Shown: in pieces, positions 1 to 14,870 of the stretch
Layout of the letters: the number at the start of each line of letters is the position of its first letter
Numbering within the stretch: position 1 is the stretch's first letter
From: Taudactylus pleione
Taxonomy: Eukaryota; Chordata; Amphibia; Anura; Myobatrachidae
Reading direction: 5' to 3'
Length of the DNA: 64,000 nt
Assembly: GCA_031769625.1 (NCBI GenBank)
Contig: JAUIMM010002538.1
Span: 831,773-895,772, forward strand
Made by a program: the position numbers and the translations under genes
The notes under the pieces: model-generated
What the model was told of the DNA's origin: nothing
The model's input: the letters and a program-made list of their open reading frames with translations, nothing else
The model's database searches: none

Positions 1-1780
1 CACCTCTACACGTCACTGGTGGTATAGATCATACCGTGTGCATGCAGCTTTATCCCCGCACCCACATATAGCCAACACCTCTACACATCACTGGTGGTAC
101 AGATGGTACCGTGTGTATGCAGCTTTATCCCCACACTCACATATAGCCAACACCTCTACATGTCACTGGTGGTACAGATGGTACCGTGTGTATGCAGCTT
201 TATCCCCACTCTCACATATAGCCAACACCTCTACATGTCACTGGTGGTACAGATCGTACCGTGTGTATGCAGCTTTATCCCCGCACCCACATATAGCCAA
301 CACCTCTACACGTCAATGGTGATACAGATCGTACTGTGTGTATGCAGCTTTATCCCCACAATCACATATAGCCAACACCTCTACACATCACTGGTGGTAC
401 AGATCATACTGTGTGTATATAGCTTTATCCCCGCACTCACATATAGCCAACACCTCTACACGTCACTGGTGGTACAGTTCATACTGTGTGTATGTAGCAT
501 TATCCCGGCACTCACAGATAGCCAACACCTCTACACGTCACTGGTGATACAGATCGTACCGTGTGTATGCAGATTTATCCCCGCACTCACATATAGCCAA
601 CAGTTCTACACGTCACTGGTGTACAGATCGTACCGCCTGTATGCAGCTTTATCCCCGCAACCACATATAGCCAACACCTCTACACATCACTGGTGGTACA
701 GATCGTACTGTGTGTATATAGCTTTATCCCCGCACTCACATATAGCCAACACCTCTATACGTCACTGGTGGTACAGATCATACGGTGTGTATGCAACTTT
801 ATCCCCGCACTCACATATAGCCAACAGCTCTACACATCACTGGTGGTACAGATGGTACCATGTGTATGCAGCTATAGCCCCTCACCCGAATATTGCCTAC
901 ACCTCTACACATCACTGGTTCTACAGATGGTACCATGTGCATGCAGCTTTATCCCCGCACCCACATAGAGCCAACACCTCTACACATCACTGGTGGTACA
1001 GATGGTTCCGTCTACATGCAGCTTTTTCCCCGCACCCACATATAGCCAACACCTCTACACGTCACTGGTGGTACAGACCATACTGTGTGTATGCAGCTTT
1101 ATCCCCACACTCACATACAGCCAACAACTCTACACGTCACTGGTGGTACATATCATACCGTGTGTATGCAGCTTTATCCCCACTCTCACATATAGCCAAC
1201 ACCTCTACACGTCACTGGTGGTACAGATCATACTGTGTATCGAGCTTTATCCCCACACTCACATATAGCCAACACCTCTACACGTCACTGGTGGTACAGA
1301 TCATACTGTGTGAATGCAGCTTTATCCCCGCACTCACTTATAGCCAACACCTCTACTCATCACTGGTGGTACAGATCACACCGTGTGTATGCAGCTTTAT
1401 CCCCGAACTCACATATAGCCAACACCTCTACACGTCACTGATGATAGAGATCGTACCGTGTGTATGCAGCTTTATCCCCACACTCACATATAGCCAACAC
1501 CTCTACATGTCACTGGTGGTACAGATCATACTGTGTGTATGCAGCTTTATCCCCGCACTCACATATAGCCAACACCTCTACACGTCACTGGTGGTACAGA
1601 TCATACCGTGTGTAAGCAGCTTTATCCCCGCACTCACATATAGCCAACACCTCTACACATCACTGGTGGTTCAGATCATACCGTGTGTATGCAGCTTTAT
1701 CCCCACACTCACATATAGCCAACACCTCTACACATCACTGGTGGTAAAGATCGTTCCGTGTGTATGCAGCTATATCCCCT
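1..1780. repeat. Partial copy of the ~2.4-kb higher-order satellite block
   Basis: The window opens with the monomer order that recurs at 27352 and 29749. The first monomer carries GTGTGCATGCAGC (near 40); it is followed by two 'GATGGTACCG' monomers, and later by a TGTAAGCAG monomer (near 1612). Relative to 27352 onward it lacks two monomers early on. The right edge is approximate and was judged from loss of shared variant order. Confidence 0.6.
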
Positions 1781-3779
1781 CACCCGAATATTGCCTACAC
1801 CTCTACACGTCACTGGTGGTACAGTTCATACTGTGTGTATGTAGCATTATCCCCGCACTCACTTATACCCAACACCTCTACACATCACTGGCGGTACAGA
1901 TCGTACTGTGTGTATGCATCTTTATCCCCACAATCACATATAGCCAACACCTCTACACGTCACTGGTGGTACAGATCATACTGTGTGAATGCAGCTTTAT
2001 CCCCACAATCACATATAGCCAACACCTCTACACAGCACTGGTGGTACAGATGGTACCGTGTGTTTGCAGCTTTATCCCCAGACTCACCTTTACCCAACTC
2101 CTCTACAAGTCACTGGTGGTACAGATAATACTGTGTGAATGCAGCTCTATCCCCACAATAACTTATAGCCAACACCTCTACACGTCACTGGTGGTACAGA
2201 TCATACTGTGTGAATGCAGCTTTATCCCCACAATCACATATAGCCAACACCTCTACACGTCACTGGTGATACAGATCATACGGTGTGTATGCAGCTTTAT
2301 CCCCGCACTCACATATAGCCAACACCTCTACAAGTCACTGGTGGTACAGATCACACCGTGTGTATGCAGCTTTATCCCCACAATCACATATAGCCAACAC
2401 CTCTACACGACACTGGGGGTACAGATCGTACTGTGTGTATATAGCTTTATCCCCGCACTCACATATAGCCAACACCTCTACAAGTCACTGGTGATAGAGA
2501 TCGTACCGTGTGTATGCAGCTTTATCCCCGCACTCACATATAGCCAACAGCTCTACACATCACTGGTGGTACAGATGGTACCGTGTGTATGCAGCTGTAT
2601 CCCCTCACCCGAATATTGCCTACACCTCTACACATCACTGGTGCTACAGATGGTACCGTGTGTATGCAGCTTTATCCCCACACCCACATAGAGCCAACAC
2701 CTCTACACATCACTGGTGGTACAGATCATACCGTGTGAATGCAGCTTTATCCCCACTTTCACATATAGCCAACACCTCTACACATCACTGGTGGTACAGA
2801 TCATATTGTGTGTATGCAGCTTTATCCACACACTCACATATAGCCAACAACTCTACACGTCACTGGTGGTACAGATCATAGCGTGTGAATGCAGCTTTAT
2901 CCCCACTTTCACATATAGCCAACACCTCTTCACGTCACTGGTGGTACAGATCATACTGTGTGTATGCAGCTTTATCCCCACACTCACATATAGCAAACAC
3001 CTCTACACGTCACTGGTGGTACAGATCGTACCGTGTGTATGCAGATTTATCCCCGCACTCACATATAGCCAACAGCTCTACACATCACTGGTGGTATAGA
3101 TCGGACCGTGTGTATGCAGCATTATCCCAGCAACCACATATAGCCAACACCTCTACACATCACTGGTGGTACAGATCGTACTGTGGTTATATAGCTTTAT
3201 CTCCGCACTCACATATAGCCAACACCTCTATACGTCACTGGTGGTACAGATCATACAGTGTGTATGCAGCTTTATCCCTGCACTCACATATAGCCAACAC
3301 CTCTACACGTCACTGGTGGTACATATTGTACCGTGTGAATGCAGCTTTATCCCCACACTCACATATAGCCAACACCTCTACATGTCACTGGTGGTACAGA
3401 TCGTACCATGTGTATGCAGCTTTATCCCCGCACTCACATATAGCCAACACCTCTACACATCACTGGTGATATAGATCGTACCGTGTGTATACAGCTTTAT
3501 ACCCGCACTCACATATAGCCAACACCTATACAAGTCACTGGTGGTACAGATCGTACTGTGTGTATGCAGTTTTATCCCTGCACTCACATATACCCAACAC
3601 CTCTACACGTCACTTGTGGTACAGATCGTACCGTGTGAATGCAGCTTTATCCCCACACTCACATATAGCCAACACCTCTACACGTCACTGGTGGTTCAGA
3701 TCGTACTTTGTGTATGCAGCTTTATCCCCACACTCACATATAGCCAACACCTCTACGCGTCACTGGTGATATAGATCGT

Positions 3780-6700
3780 ACTGTGTATGCAGCTTTATAC
3801 CAGCACTCACATATAGCCAACAACTCTAGAAGTCACTGGTGGTACAGATCGTACCGTGTGTATGCAGCTTAATACCCACACTCACATATAGCCAACAACT
3901 CTACACGTCACTGGTGGTATAGATCATACTGTGTGTATGCAGCTTTATCCCCGCACTCACATATAGCCAACTCCTCTACACGTCACTGGTGGTACAGATC
4001 ATACCATGTGTATGTTGCTTTGTCATCGCACTCACATGTAGCCAACTCCTCTACACATCACTGGTGGTACTGATCATACCGTGTGTATGCAGCCTTATCC
4101 CCGCACTCACATATAGCCAACACCTCTACATGTCACTGGTGGTACAGATGGTACCATGTGTATACAGCTTTATCCCCACACTCACATATAGCCAACACCT
4201 TTACACGTCACTGGCGGTACAGATCGTACTGTGTGTATGCAGCTTTATCCCAACACTCACATATAGCCAACACCTCTACACTTCACTGGTGATACAGATG
4301 GTACCGTGTGTATGCAGCTTTATCCCCACACTCACATATACCCATCTCCTCTACAAGTCACTGGTGGTACAGATCATACTGTGTGAATCCAGCTTTATCC
4401 CCACAATCACATATAGCCAACACCTGTACACATCACTGGTGGTAAAGATCGTACTGTTTGTATGCAGCTTTATCCTCACACTCACATATAGCCAACACCT
4501 CTACACATCACTGGTGGTACGGATCGTACCGTGTGTATGCAGCTTTATCTCCACACTCACATATAGCCAACACCTCTACATCTCACTGGCGGTACAGATC
4601 GTACTGTGTGTATGCATCTTTATCCCCACAATCACATATAGCCAACACCTCTACACGTCACTGTTGATATAGATCGTACTGTGTGTATGCAGCTTTATAC
4701 CCGCACTCACATATAGCCAACAACTCTAGAAGTCACTGGTGGTACAGATTGTACTGTGTGTATGCAGCTTTATCCCCACAATCACATATAGCCAACACCT
4801 CTACACATCACTGGTGGTACAGATCATGCCGTGTGTATGCAGCTTTATCCCCGCTCTCACATATAGCCAACACCTCTACACGTCACTGGTGGTACAGATC
4901 ATACCCTGTGTAGGCAGCTCTATCCCCACACTCACATATAGCCAACACCTCTGCACATCACTGGTGGTACAGATCGTACTGTGTGTATGCAGCTTTATCC
5001 CCACAATCACATATAGCCGCCACCTCTACACGTTACTGGTGGTACAGATCATACTGTGTGTATGCAGCATTATCCCCACACTTACATATACCCAACACCT
5101 CCATACGTCACTGGTGATATAGATCGTACCGTGTTTATGCAGCTTTATACCCGCACTCACATATAGCCAACAACTCTACAAGTCACTGTTCGTACAGATC
5201 GTACTGTGTGTATGCAGCTTTATCCCTGCACTCACATATAGCCAACACCTCTACACGTCACTGGTGGTACAGATCGTACCGTGTGAATGCAGCTTTATCC
5301 CCACACTCACATATAGCCAACACCTCTACACATCACTGGTGGTACAGATCGTACCGTGTGTATGCAGCTTTATCCCCACACTCACATATAGCCAACACCT
5401 CTACACGTCACTGGTGATATAGATCGTACTGTGTGTATGCAGCTTTATACCCGCACTCACATATAGCCAACAACTCTACAAGTCACTGGTGGTACTGATC
5501 GTACCGTGTGTATGCAGCTTAATAAACGCACTCACATATAGCCAACAACTCTACACGTCACTGGTGGTATAGATCATACTGTGTGTATGCAGCTTTATCC
5601 CCGCACTCACATATAACCAACACCTCTACACGTCACTGGTGGTACAGATCATCCCGTGTGTATGCAGCTTTGTCATCACACTCACATATAGCCAACACCT
5701 CTACACATCACTGGTGGTACGGATCGTACCGTGTGTATGCAGCTTTATCTCCACACTCACATATAGCCAACACCTCTACATCTCACTGGCGGTACAGATC
5801 GTACTGTGTGTATGCATCTTTATCCCCACAATCACAGATAGCCAACACCTCTACACGTCACTGGTGATACAGATCGTACCGTGTGTATGCAGCTTTATCC
5901 CCACAATCACATATAGCCAACACCTCTACTCGTCACTGGTGGTACAGATCATACTGTGTGAATGCAGCTTTATCCCCACAATCACATATAGCCAACACCT
6001 CTACACAGCACTGGTGGTACAGATGGTACCGTGTGTATGCAGCTCTATCCCCAGACTCACATATACCCAACTCCTCTACAAGTCACTGGTGGTACAGATC
6101 ATACTGTGTGAATGCAGCTTTATCCCCACAATAACATATAGCCAACAACTTTAAACGTCACTTGTGGTACAGATCATACTGTGTGAATGCAGCTTTATCC
6201 CCACAATCACATATAGCCAACACCTCTACACATCACTGGTGATACAGATCATACCGTGTGTATGCAGCTTTATCCCCGCACTCACATATAGCCAACACCT
6301 CTACAAGTCACTGGTGGTACAGATCACACCGTGTGTATGCAGCTTTATCCCACAATCACATATAGCCAACACCTCTACACGTCACTGGTGGTACAGATCG
6401 TACTGTGTGCATATAGCTTTATCCCCGCACTCACATACAGCCAACACCTCTACACGTCACTGGTGGTACAGTTCATACTGTGTATATGTAGCATTATCCC
6501 GGCACTCACATATAGCCAACACCTCTACACATCACTTGTGGTACTGATCGTACCGTGTGTATGCAGCTTTATCCCCACACTCACATATAGCCAACACCTC
6601 TACATGTCACTGGCGGTACAGATCGTACTGTGTGTATGCATCCTTATCCCCACAATCACAGATAGCCAACACCTCTACACGTCACTGGTGATACAGATCG

Positions 6701-9700
6701 TACCGTGTGTATGCAGCTTTATCCCCACAATCACATATAGCCAACACCTCTACACAGATGGTACCGTGTGTATGCAGCTATATCCCCTCACCCGAATATT
6801 GCCTACACCTCTACACATCACTGGTGCTACAGATGGTACCGTGTGTATGCAGCTTTATCCCCGCACCCACATAGAGCCAACACCTCTACACATCACTGGT
6901 GGTACAGATCATACCGTGTGAATGCAGCTTTATCCCCACTTTCACATATAGCCAACACCTCTACAAGTCACTGGTGGTACAGATCATACCGTGACAATGC
7001 AGCTTTATCCCCACTTTCACATATAGCCAACACCTCTTCACGTCACTGGTGGTACAGATCGTACCGTGTGAATGCAGCTTTATCCCCACACTCACATATA
7101 GCCAACACCTCTACACATCACTGGTGGTACAGATCGTACCGTGTGTATGCAGCTTTATCCCCACACTCACATATAGCCAACACCTCTACACGTCACTGGT
7201 GATATAGATCGTACTGTGTGTATGCAGATTTATACCCGCACTCACCTATAGCCAACAACTCTACAAGTCACTGGTGGTACAGATCGTACCGTGTGTATGC
7301 AGCTTAATACCCGCACTCACATATAGCCAACAACTCTACACGTCACTGGTGGTATAGATCATACTGTGTGTATGCAGCTTTATCCCCGCACTCACATATA
7401 ACCAACACCTCTACACGACACTGGTGGTACAGATCATCCCGTGTGTATGCAGCTTTGTCATCACACTCACATATAGCCAACACCTCTACACATCACTGGT
7501 GGTACTGATCGTACCGTGTGTATGCAGCTTTATCCCCACACTCACATATAGCCAACACCTCTACATGTCACTGGCGGTACAGATCATACTGTGTGTATGC
7601 ATCTTTATCCCCACAATCACATATAGCCAACACCTCTACACATCACTGGTGGTACAGATCGTTCTGTGTGTATATAGCTTTATCCCCGCACTCACATATA
7701 GCCAACACCTCTACACGTCACTGGTGGTACAGTTCATACTGTGTATATGTAGCATTATCCCGGCACTCACATATAGCCAACACCTCTACACGTCACTGGT
7801 GATACAGATCGTACCGTGTGTATGCAGATTTATCCCCGCACTTACATATAGCCAACATCTCTACACGTCACTGGTGATACAGATCGTACCGTGTGTATGC
7901 AGATTTATCCCCGCACTCACATATAGCCAACAGCTCTACACATCACTGGTGGTACAGATCGTACTGTGTGTATATAGCTTTATCCCCGCACTCACATATA
8001 GCCAACACCTCTATACGTCACTGGTGGTACAGATCATACGGTGTGTATGCAGCTTTATCCCCGCACTCACATATAGCCAACAGCTCTACACATCACTGGT
8101 GGTACAGATGGTACCATGTGTATGCAGCTATATCCCCTCACCCGAATATTGCCTACACCTCTACACATCACTGGTTCTACAGATGGTACCATGTGCATGC
8201 AGCTTTATCCCCGCACCCACATAGAGCCAACACCTCTACACGTCACTGGTGGTACAGATCATACTGTGTGAATGCAGCTTTATCCCCACAATCACATATA
8301 GCCAACACCTGTACACAGCACTGGTGGTACAGATGGTACCGTGTTTATGCAGCTTCATCCCCAGACTCACATATACCCAACACCTCTACACGTCACTGGT
8401 GGTACAGATCATACTGTGTGAATGCAGCTTTATCCCCACAATCACATATAGCCAACACCTCTACACGTCACTGGTGATACAGATCATACTGTGTGTATGC
8501 AGCTTTATCCCCACACTCACATATAGCCAACACCTCTACACGTCTCTGGTGATACAGATCATACCGTGTGTATGCAGCTTTATCCCCGCACTCACATATA
8601 GCCAACACCTCTACACGTCACTGGTGGTACAGATCGTACTGTGTGTATATAGCTTTATCCCCGCACTCACATATAGCCAACACCTCTACACGTCACTGGT
8701 GGTACAGTTCATACTGTGTGTATGTAGCATTATCCCCGCACTCACATATAGCCAACACCTCTACAAGTCACTGGTGGAACAGACCATACCGTGTGTATGC
8801 AGCTTTATCCCCGCAATCACATATAGCCAACACCTCTACACGACACTGGTGGTACAGATCATACTGTGTGTATGCAGCTTTATCCCCGCTCTCACATATA
8901 GCCAACACCTCTACACGTCACTGGTGGTACAGTTCATACTGTGTGTATGTAGCATTATCCCCGCTCTCACATATAGCCAACACCTCTACACATCACTGGT
9001 GGTAAAGATCGTACCGTGTGTATGCAGCTTTATCCCCACACTCACATATAGCCAACACCTCTGATGTCACTGGCGGTATAGATCGTACTGTGTGTATGCA
9101 TCTTTATCCCCACAATCACATATAGCCATCACCTCTACACGTCACTGGTGGTACAGATCATACTGTGTGAATGCAGCTTTATCCCCACAATCACATATAG
9201 CCAACTTCTCTACACAGCACTGGTGGTACAGATGGTACCGTGTGTATGCAGCTTTATCCCCAGACTCACCTTACCCAACTCCTCTACAAGTCACTGTTGG
9301 TACAGATCATACTGTGTGAATGCAGCTATATCCCTACAATAACATATAGCCAACACCTCTACACGTCACTGGTGGTACAGATCATACTGTGTGAATGCAG
9401 CTTTATCCCCACAATCACCTATAGCCAACACCTCTACACGTCACTGGTGATACAGATCATACGGTGTGTATGCAGCTTTATCCCCACACTCACATATAGC
9501 CAACACCTCTACAAGTCACTGGTGGTACAGATCACACCGTGTGTATGCAGCTTTATCCCCACAATCACATATAGCCAACACCTCTACACGACACTGGGGG
9601 TACAGATCGTACTGTGTGTATGTAGCATTATCCCCGCAGTCACATATACCCAACACCTCTACAAGTCACTGGTGGTACAGATCGTACTGTGTGTATGCAG

Positions 9701-10820
9701 CTTTATCCCCGCACTCACATATAGCCAACACCTCTACACAACACTGGGGGTACAGATCGTACTGTGTGTATGTAGCATTATCCCCGCACTCACATATACC
9801 CAACACCTCTACAAGTCACTGGTGGTACAGATCACACCGTGTGTATGCAGCTTTATCCCCACAATCACATATAGCCAACACCTCTACACAACACTGGGGG
9901 TACAGATCGTACTGTGTGTATGTAGCATTATCCCCGCACTCACATATACCCAACACCTCTACAAGTCACTGGTGGTACAGACCATACCGTGTGTATGCAG
10001 CTGTATCCCCGCAATCACATATAGCCAACACCTCTACACGTCACTGGTGGTACAGATCATACTGTGTGTATGCAGCTTTATCTCCGCACTCACATATAGC
10101 CAACACCTCTATACGTCACTGGTGGTACAGATCATACAGTGTGTATGCAGCTTTATCCCCGCACTCACATATAGCCAACAGCTCTACACATCACTGGTGG
10201 TACAGATGGTACCGTGTGTATGCAGCTATATCCCCTCACCCGAATATTGCCTACACCTCTACACATCACTGGTGCTACAGATGGTACCGTGTGTATGCAG
10301 CTTTATCCCCGCACCGACATAGAGCCAACACCTCTACACATTACTGGTGGTATAGATCATACCGTGTGAATGCAGCTTTATCCCCACTTTCACATATAGC
10401 CAACACCTCTACAAGTCACTGGTGGTACAGATCATACTGTGTGTATGCAGCTTTATCCCCACACTCACATACAGCCAACAACTCTACACGTCACTGGTGG
10501 TACAGATCATACCGTGTCAATGCAGCTTTATCCCCACTTTCACATATAGCCAACACCTCTTCACGTCACTGGTGGTACAGATCATACTGTGTGTATGCAG
10601 CTTTATCCCCACACTCACATATAGCCAACACCTCTACACGTCACTGGTGGTACAGATCGTACCGTGTGTATGCAGCTTTATCCCCACACTCACATATAGC
10701 CAACACCTCTACACGTCACTGGTGGTACAGATCGTACCGTGTGTATGCAGCTTTATCCCCGCACTCACATATAGCCAACACCTCTACATGTCACTGGTGG
10801 TACAGATCATACCGTGTGTA
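3780..10820. repeat. Diverged and rearranged relatives of the ~4-kb satellite unit
   Basis: This stretch holds monomer runs related to the regular ~4-kb units further right, but with different spacing. The 'GTCATCG' variant monomer and its neighbours at 3989 onward match those at 11547, 15522, 19497 and 23547, with a gap of 7558 bp to the next copy. A shortened related run appears at 5639 and again at 7424, 1785 bp apart. The tract at 9600-9980 alternates two monomer types (a CACTGGGGGTACAG type and a CAAGTCACTGG type), a small local 150-bp dimer expansion. Edges are approximate. Confidence 0.55.
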
Positions 10821-13800
10821 GGCAGCTTTATCCCTGCACTCACATATAGCCAACACCTCTACACGTCACTGGTGGTACATATTGTACCGTGTGAATGCAG
10901 CTTTATCCCCACACTCACATATAGCCAACACCTCTACACGTCACTGGTGGTACAGATCGTACCATGTGTATGCAGCTTTAAACCCGCACTCACATATAGC
11001 CAACACCTCTACACATCACTGGTGATATAGATCGTACCGTGTGTATACAGCTTTATACTCGCACTCACATATAGCCAACACCTCTACAAGTCACTGGTGG
11101 TACAGATCGTACTGTGTGTATGCAGCTTTATCCCTGCACTCACATATACCCAACACCTCTACACGTCACTGGTGGTACAGATCGTACCATGTGAATGCAG
11201 CTTTATCCCCACACTCACATATAGCCAACACCTCTACACGTCACTGGTGGTACAGATCGTACTTTGTGTATGCAGCTTTATCCCCTCAATCACATATAGC
11301 CAACACCTCTACGCATTACTGGTGATATAGATCGTACTGTGTGTATGCAGCTTTATACCCGCACTCACATATAGCCAACAACTCTACAAGTCACTGGTGG
11401 TACAGATCGTGCCGTGTGTATGCAGCTTAATACCCGCACTCACATATAGCCAACAACTCTACACGTCACTGGTGGTATAGATCATACTGTGTGTATGTAG
11501 CTTTATCCCTGCACTCACATATAGCCAACTCCCCTACACGTCACTGGTGGTACAGATCATACCGTGTGTATGCAGCTTTGTCATCGCACTCACATGTAGC
11601 CAACACCTCTACACATCACTGGTGGTACTGATCATACCGTGTGTATGCAGCCTTATCCCCACACTCACATATAGCCAACACCTCTACATGTCACTGGTGA
11701 TACAGATGGTACCATGTGTATACAGCTTTATCCCCACATTCACATATAGCAAACACCTTTACACATCACTGGTGGTACAGATCGTACTGTGTGTATGCAG
11801 CTTTATCCCAACACTCACATATAGCCAACACCTCTACACTTCACTGGTGATACAGATGGTACCGTGTGTATGCAGCTTTATCCCCACACTCACATATACC
11901 CATCTCCTCTACAAGTCACTGGTGGTACAGATCATACTGTGTGAATCCAGCTTTATCCCCACAATCACATATAGCCAACACCTGTACACATCACTGGTGG
12001 TAAAGATCGTACTGTTTGTATGCAGCTTTATCTGCACAATCACATATAGCCAACACCTCTACACGTCACTGGTGGTACAGATTGTACTGTGTGTATGCAG
12101 CTTTATCCCCACAATCACATATAGCCAACACCTCTACACATCACTGGTGGTACAGATCATGCCTTGTGTATGCAGCTTTATCCCCGCTCTCACATATAGC
12201 CAACACCTCTACACGTCACTGGTGGTACAGATCATACCCTGTGTATGCAGCTCTATCCCCACAATCACATATAGCCAACACCTCTACACATCACTGGTGG
12301 TACAGATCATGCCCTGTGTATGCAGCTCTATCCCCACACTCACATATAGCCAACACCTCTACACGTCACTGGTGGTACAGATCGTACTGTGTGTATGCAG
12401 CTTTATCCCCACAATCACATATAGCCAACACCTCTACACGTTACTGGTTTTACAGATCATACTGTGTGTATGCAGCATTATCCCCACACTTACATATACC
12501 CAACACCTCCACATGTCACTGGTGATATAGATCGTACCGTGTGTATGCAGCTTTATACCCGCACTCACATATAGCCAACAACTCTACAAGTCACTGTTGG
12601 TACAGATCGTACTGTGTGTATGCAGCTTTATCCCTGCACTCACATATAGCCAACACCTCTACACGTCACTGGTGGTACAGATCCTACCGTGTGAATGCAG
12701 AATTATCCCCACACTCACATATAGCCAACACCTCTACACATCACTGGTGGTACAGATCGTACCGTGTGTATGCAGCTTTATCCCCACACTCACATAGAGC
12801 CAACACCTCTACACGTCACTGGTGATATAGATCGTACTGTGTGTATGCAGCTTTATACCCGCACTCACATATAGCCAACAACTCTACAAGTCACTGGTGG
12901 TACAGATCGTACCGTGTGTATGCAGCTTATTACCCGCACTCACATATAGCCAACACCTCTACATGTCACTGGCGGTACAGATCGTACTGTGTGTATGCAT
13001 CTTTATCCCCACAATCACAGATAGCCAACACCTCTACACGTCACTGGTGATACAGATCGTACCGTGTGTATGCAGCTTTATCCCCACAATCACATATAGC
13101 CAATACCTCTACACGTCACTGGTGGTACAGATCATACTGTGTGAATGCAGCTTTATCCCCACAATCACATATAGCCAACACCTCTACACAGCACTGGTGG
13201 TACAGATGGTACAGTGTGTATGCAGCTCTATCCCCAGACTCACATATACCCAACTCCTCTACAAGTCTCTGGTGGTACAGATCATACTGTGTGAATGCAG
13301 CTTTATCCCCACAATAACATATAGCCAACACCTCTGCATGTCACTGGCGGTATAGATCGTACTGTGTGTATGCATCTTTATCCCCACAATCACATATAGC
13401 CATCACCTCTACACGTCACTGGTGGTACAGATCATACTGTGTGAATGCAGCTTTATCCCCACAATCACATATAGCCAACACCTCTACACAGCACTGGTGG
13501 TACAGATGGTACCGTGTGTATGCAGCTTTATCCCCAGACTCACCTTTACCCAACTCCTCTACAAGTCACTGGTGGTACAGATCATACTGTGTGAATGCAG
13601 CTTTATCCCCACAATAACATATAGCCAACAACTCTACACGTCACTGGTGGTACAGATCATACTTTGTGAATGCAGCTTTATCCCCACAATCACATATAGC
13701 CAACACCTCTACACGTTACTGGTGATACAGATCATACGGTGTGTATGCAGCTTTATCCCCACAATCACATATAGCCAACACCTCTACACGACACTGGGGG

Positions 13801-14870
13801 TACAGATCGTACTGTGTGTATATAGCTTTATCCCCGCACTCACATATAGCCAACACCTCTACACGTCACTGGTGGTACAGTTCATACTGTGTGTATGTAG
13901 CATTATCCCCGCACTCACATATACCCAACACCTCTACAAGTCACTGGTGGTACAGACCATACCGTGTGTATGCAGCTGTATCCCCGCAATCACATATAGC
14001 CAACACCTCTACACGTCACTGGTGGTACAGATCATACTGTGTGTATGCAGCTTTATCCCCGCTCTCACATATAGCCAACACCTCTACACGTCACTGGTGA
14101 TACACTTCATGCTGTGTGTATGTAGCATTATCCCGGCACTCACATATAGCCAACACCTCTACACGTCACTGGTGTTACAGATCGTACTGTGTGTATGCAG
14201 ATTTATCCCCGCACTCACATATAGCCAACAGCTCTACACATCACTGGTGGTACAGATGGTACCGTGTGTATGCAGCTATATCCCCTCACCCGAATATTGC
14301 CTACACCTCTACACATCACTGGTGCTACAGATGGTACCGTGTGTATGCAGCTTTATCCCCGCACCCACATAGAGCCAACACCTCTACACATTACTGGTGG
14401 TACAGATCATACCGTGTGAATGCAGCTTTATCCCCACTTTCACATATAGCCAAAACCTCTACACGTCACTGGTGGTACAGATCATACCGTGTCAATGCAG
14501 CTTTATCCCCACTTTCACATATAGCCAACACCTCTTCACGTCACTGGTGGTACAGATCATACTGTGTGTATGCAGCTTTATCCCCACACTCACATATAGC
14601 CAACACCTCTACACGTCACTGGTGGTACAGATCGTACCGTGTGTATGCAGCTTTATCCCCGCACTCACATATAGCCAACACCTCTACACGTCACTGGTGG
14701 TACAGATCGTACCATGTGTATGCAGCTTTATCCCCACACTCACATATAGCCAACACCTCTACACGTCACTGGTGGTACAGATCGTACTGTGTGTATGCAG
14801 CTTTATCCTCGCACTCACATATAGCCAACACCTCTACATGTCACTGGTGGTACAGATCATACCGTGTGTA
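10821..14870. repeat. Higher-order satellite unit A1 (~4.05 kb, 54 monomers)
   Basis: Units were delimited by the rare monomer CGTGTGTAGGCAGCTTTATC, seen near 10815, 14865, 18765 and 22890. A1 shares private variants with the unit at 18771-22895, for example a CTTATTACCC monomer at 12928 and 20803 (7875 bp apart) that the intervening units lack. This makes it the A member of an A-B-A-B arrangement. Confidence 0.75.

Noticed and set aside
94..2691. Very long plus-strand open frames throughout the 75-bp array (also 31192-33807, 24820-26520 and others)
   Set aside because: They exist in two frames at once, follow from the 75-bp period, and are cut by stops and 1-2-bp indels in sibling monomers. 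There is no start context, splice pattern or known domain.
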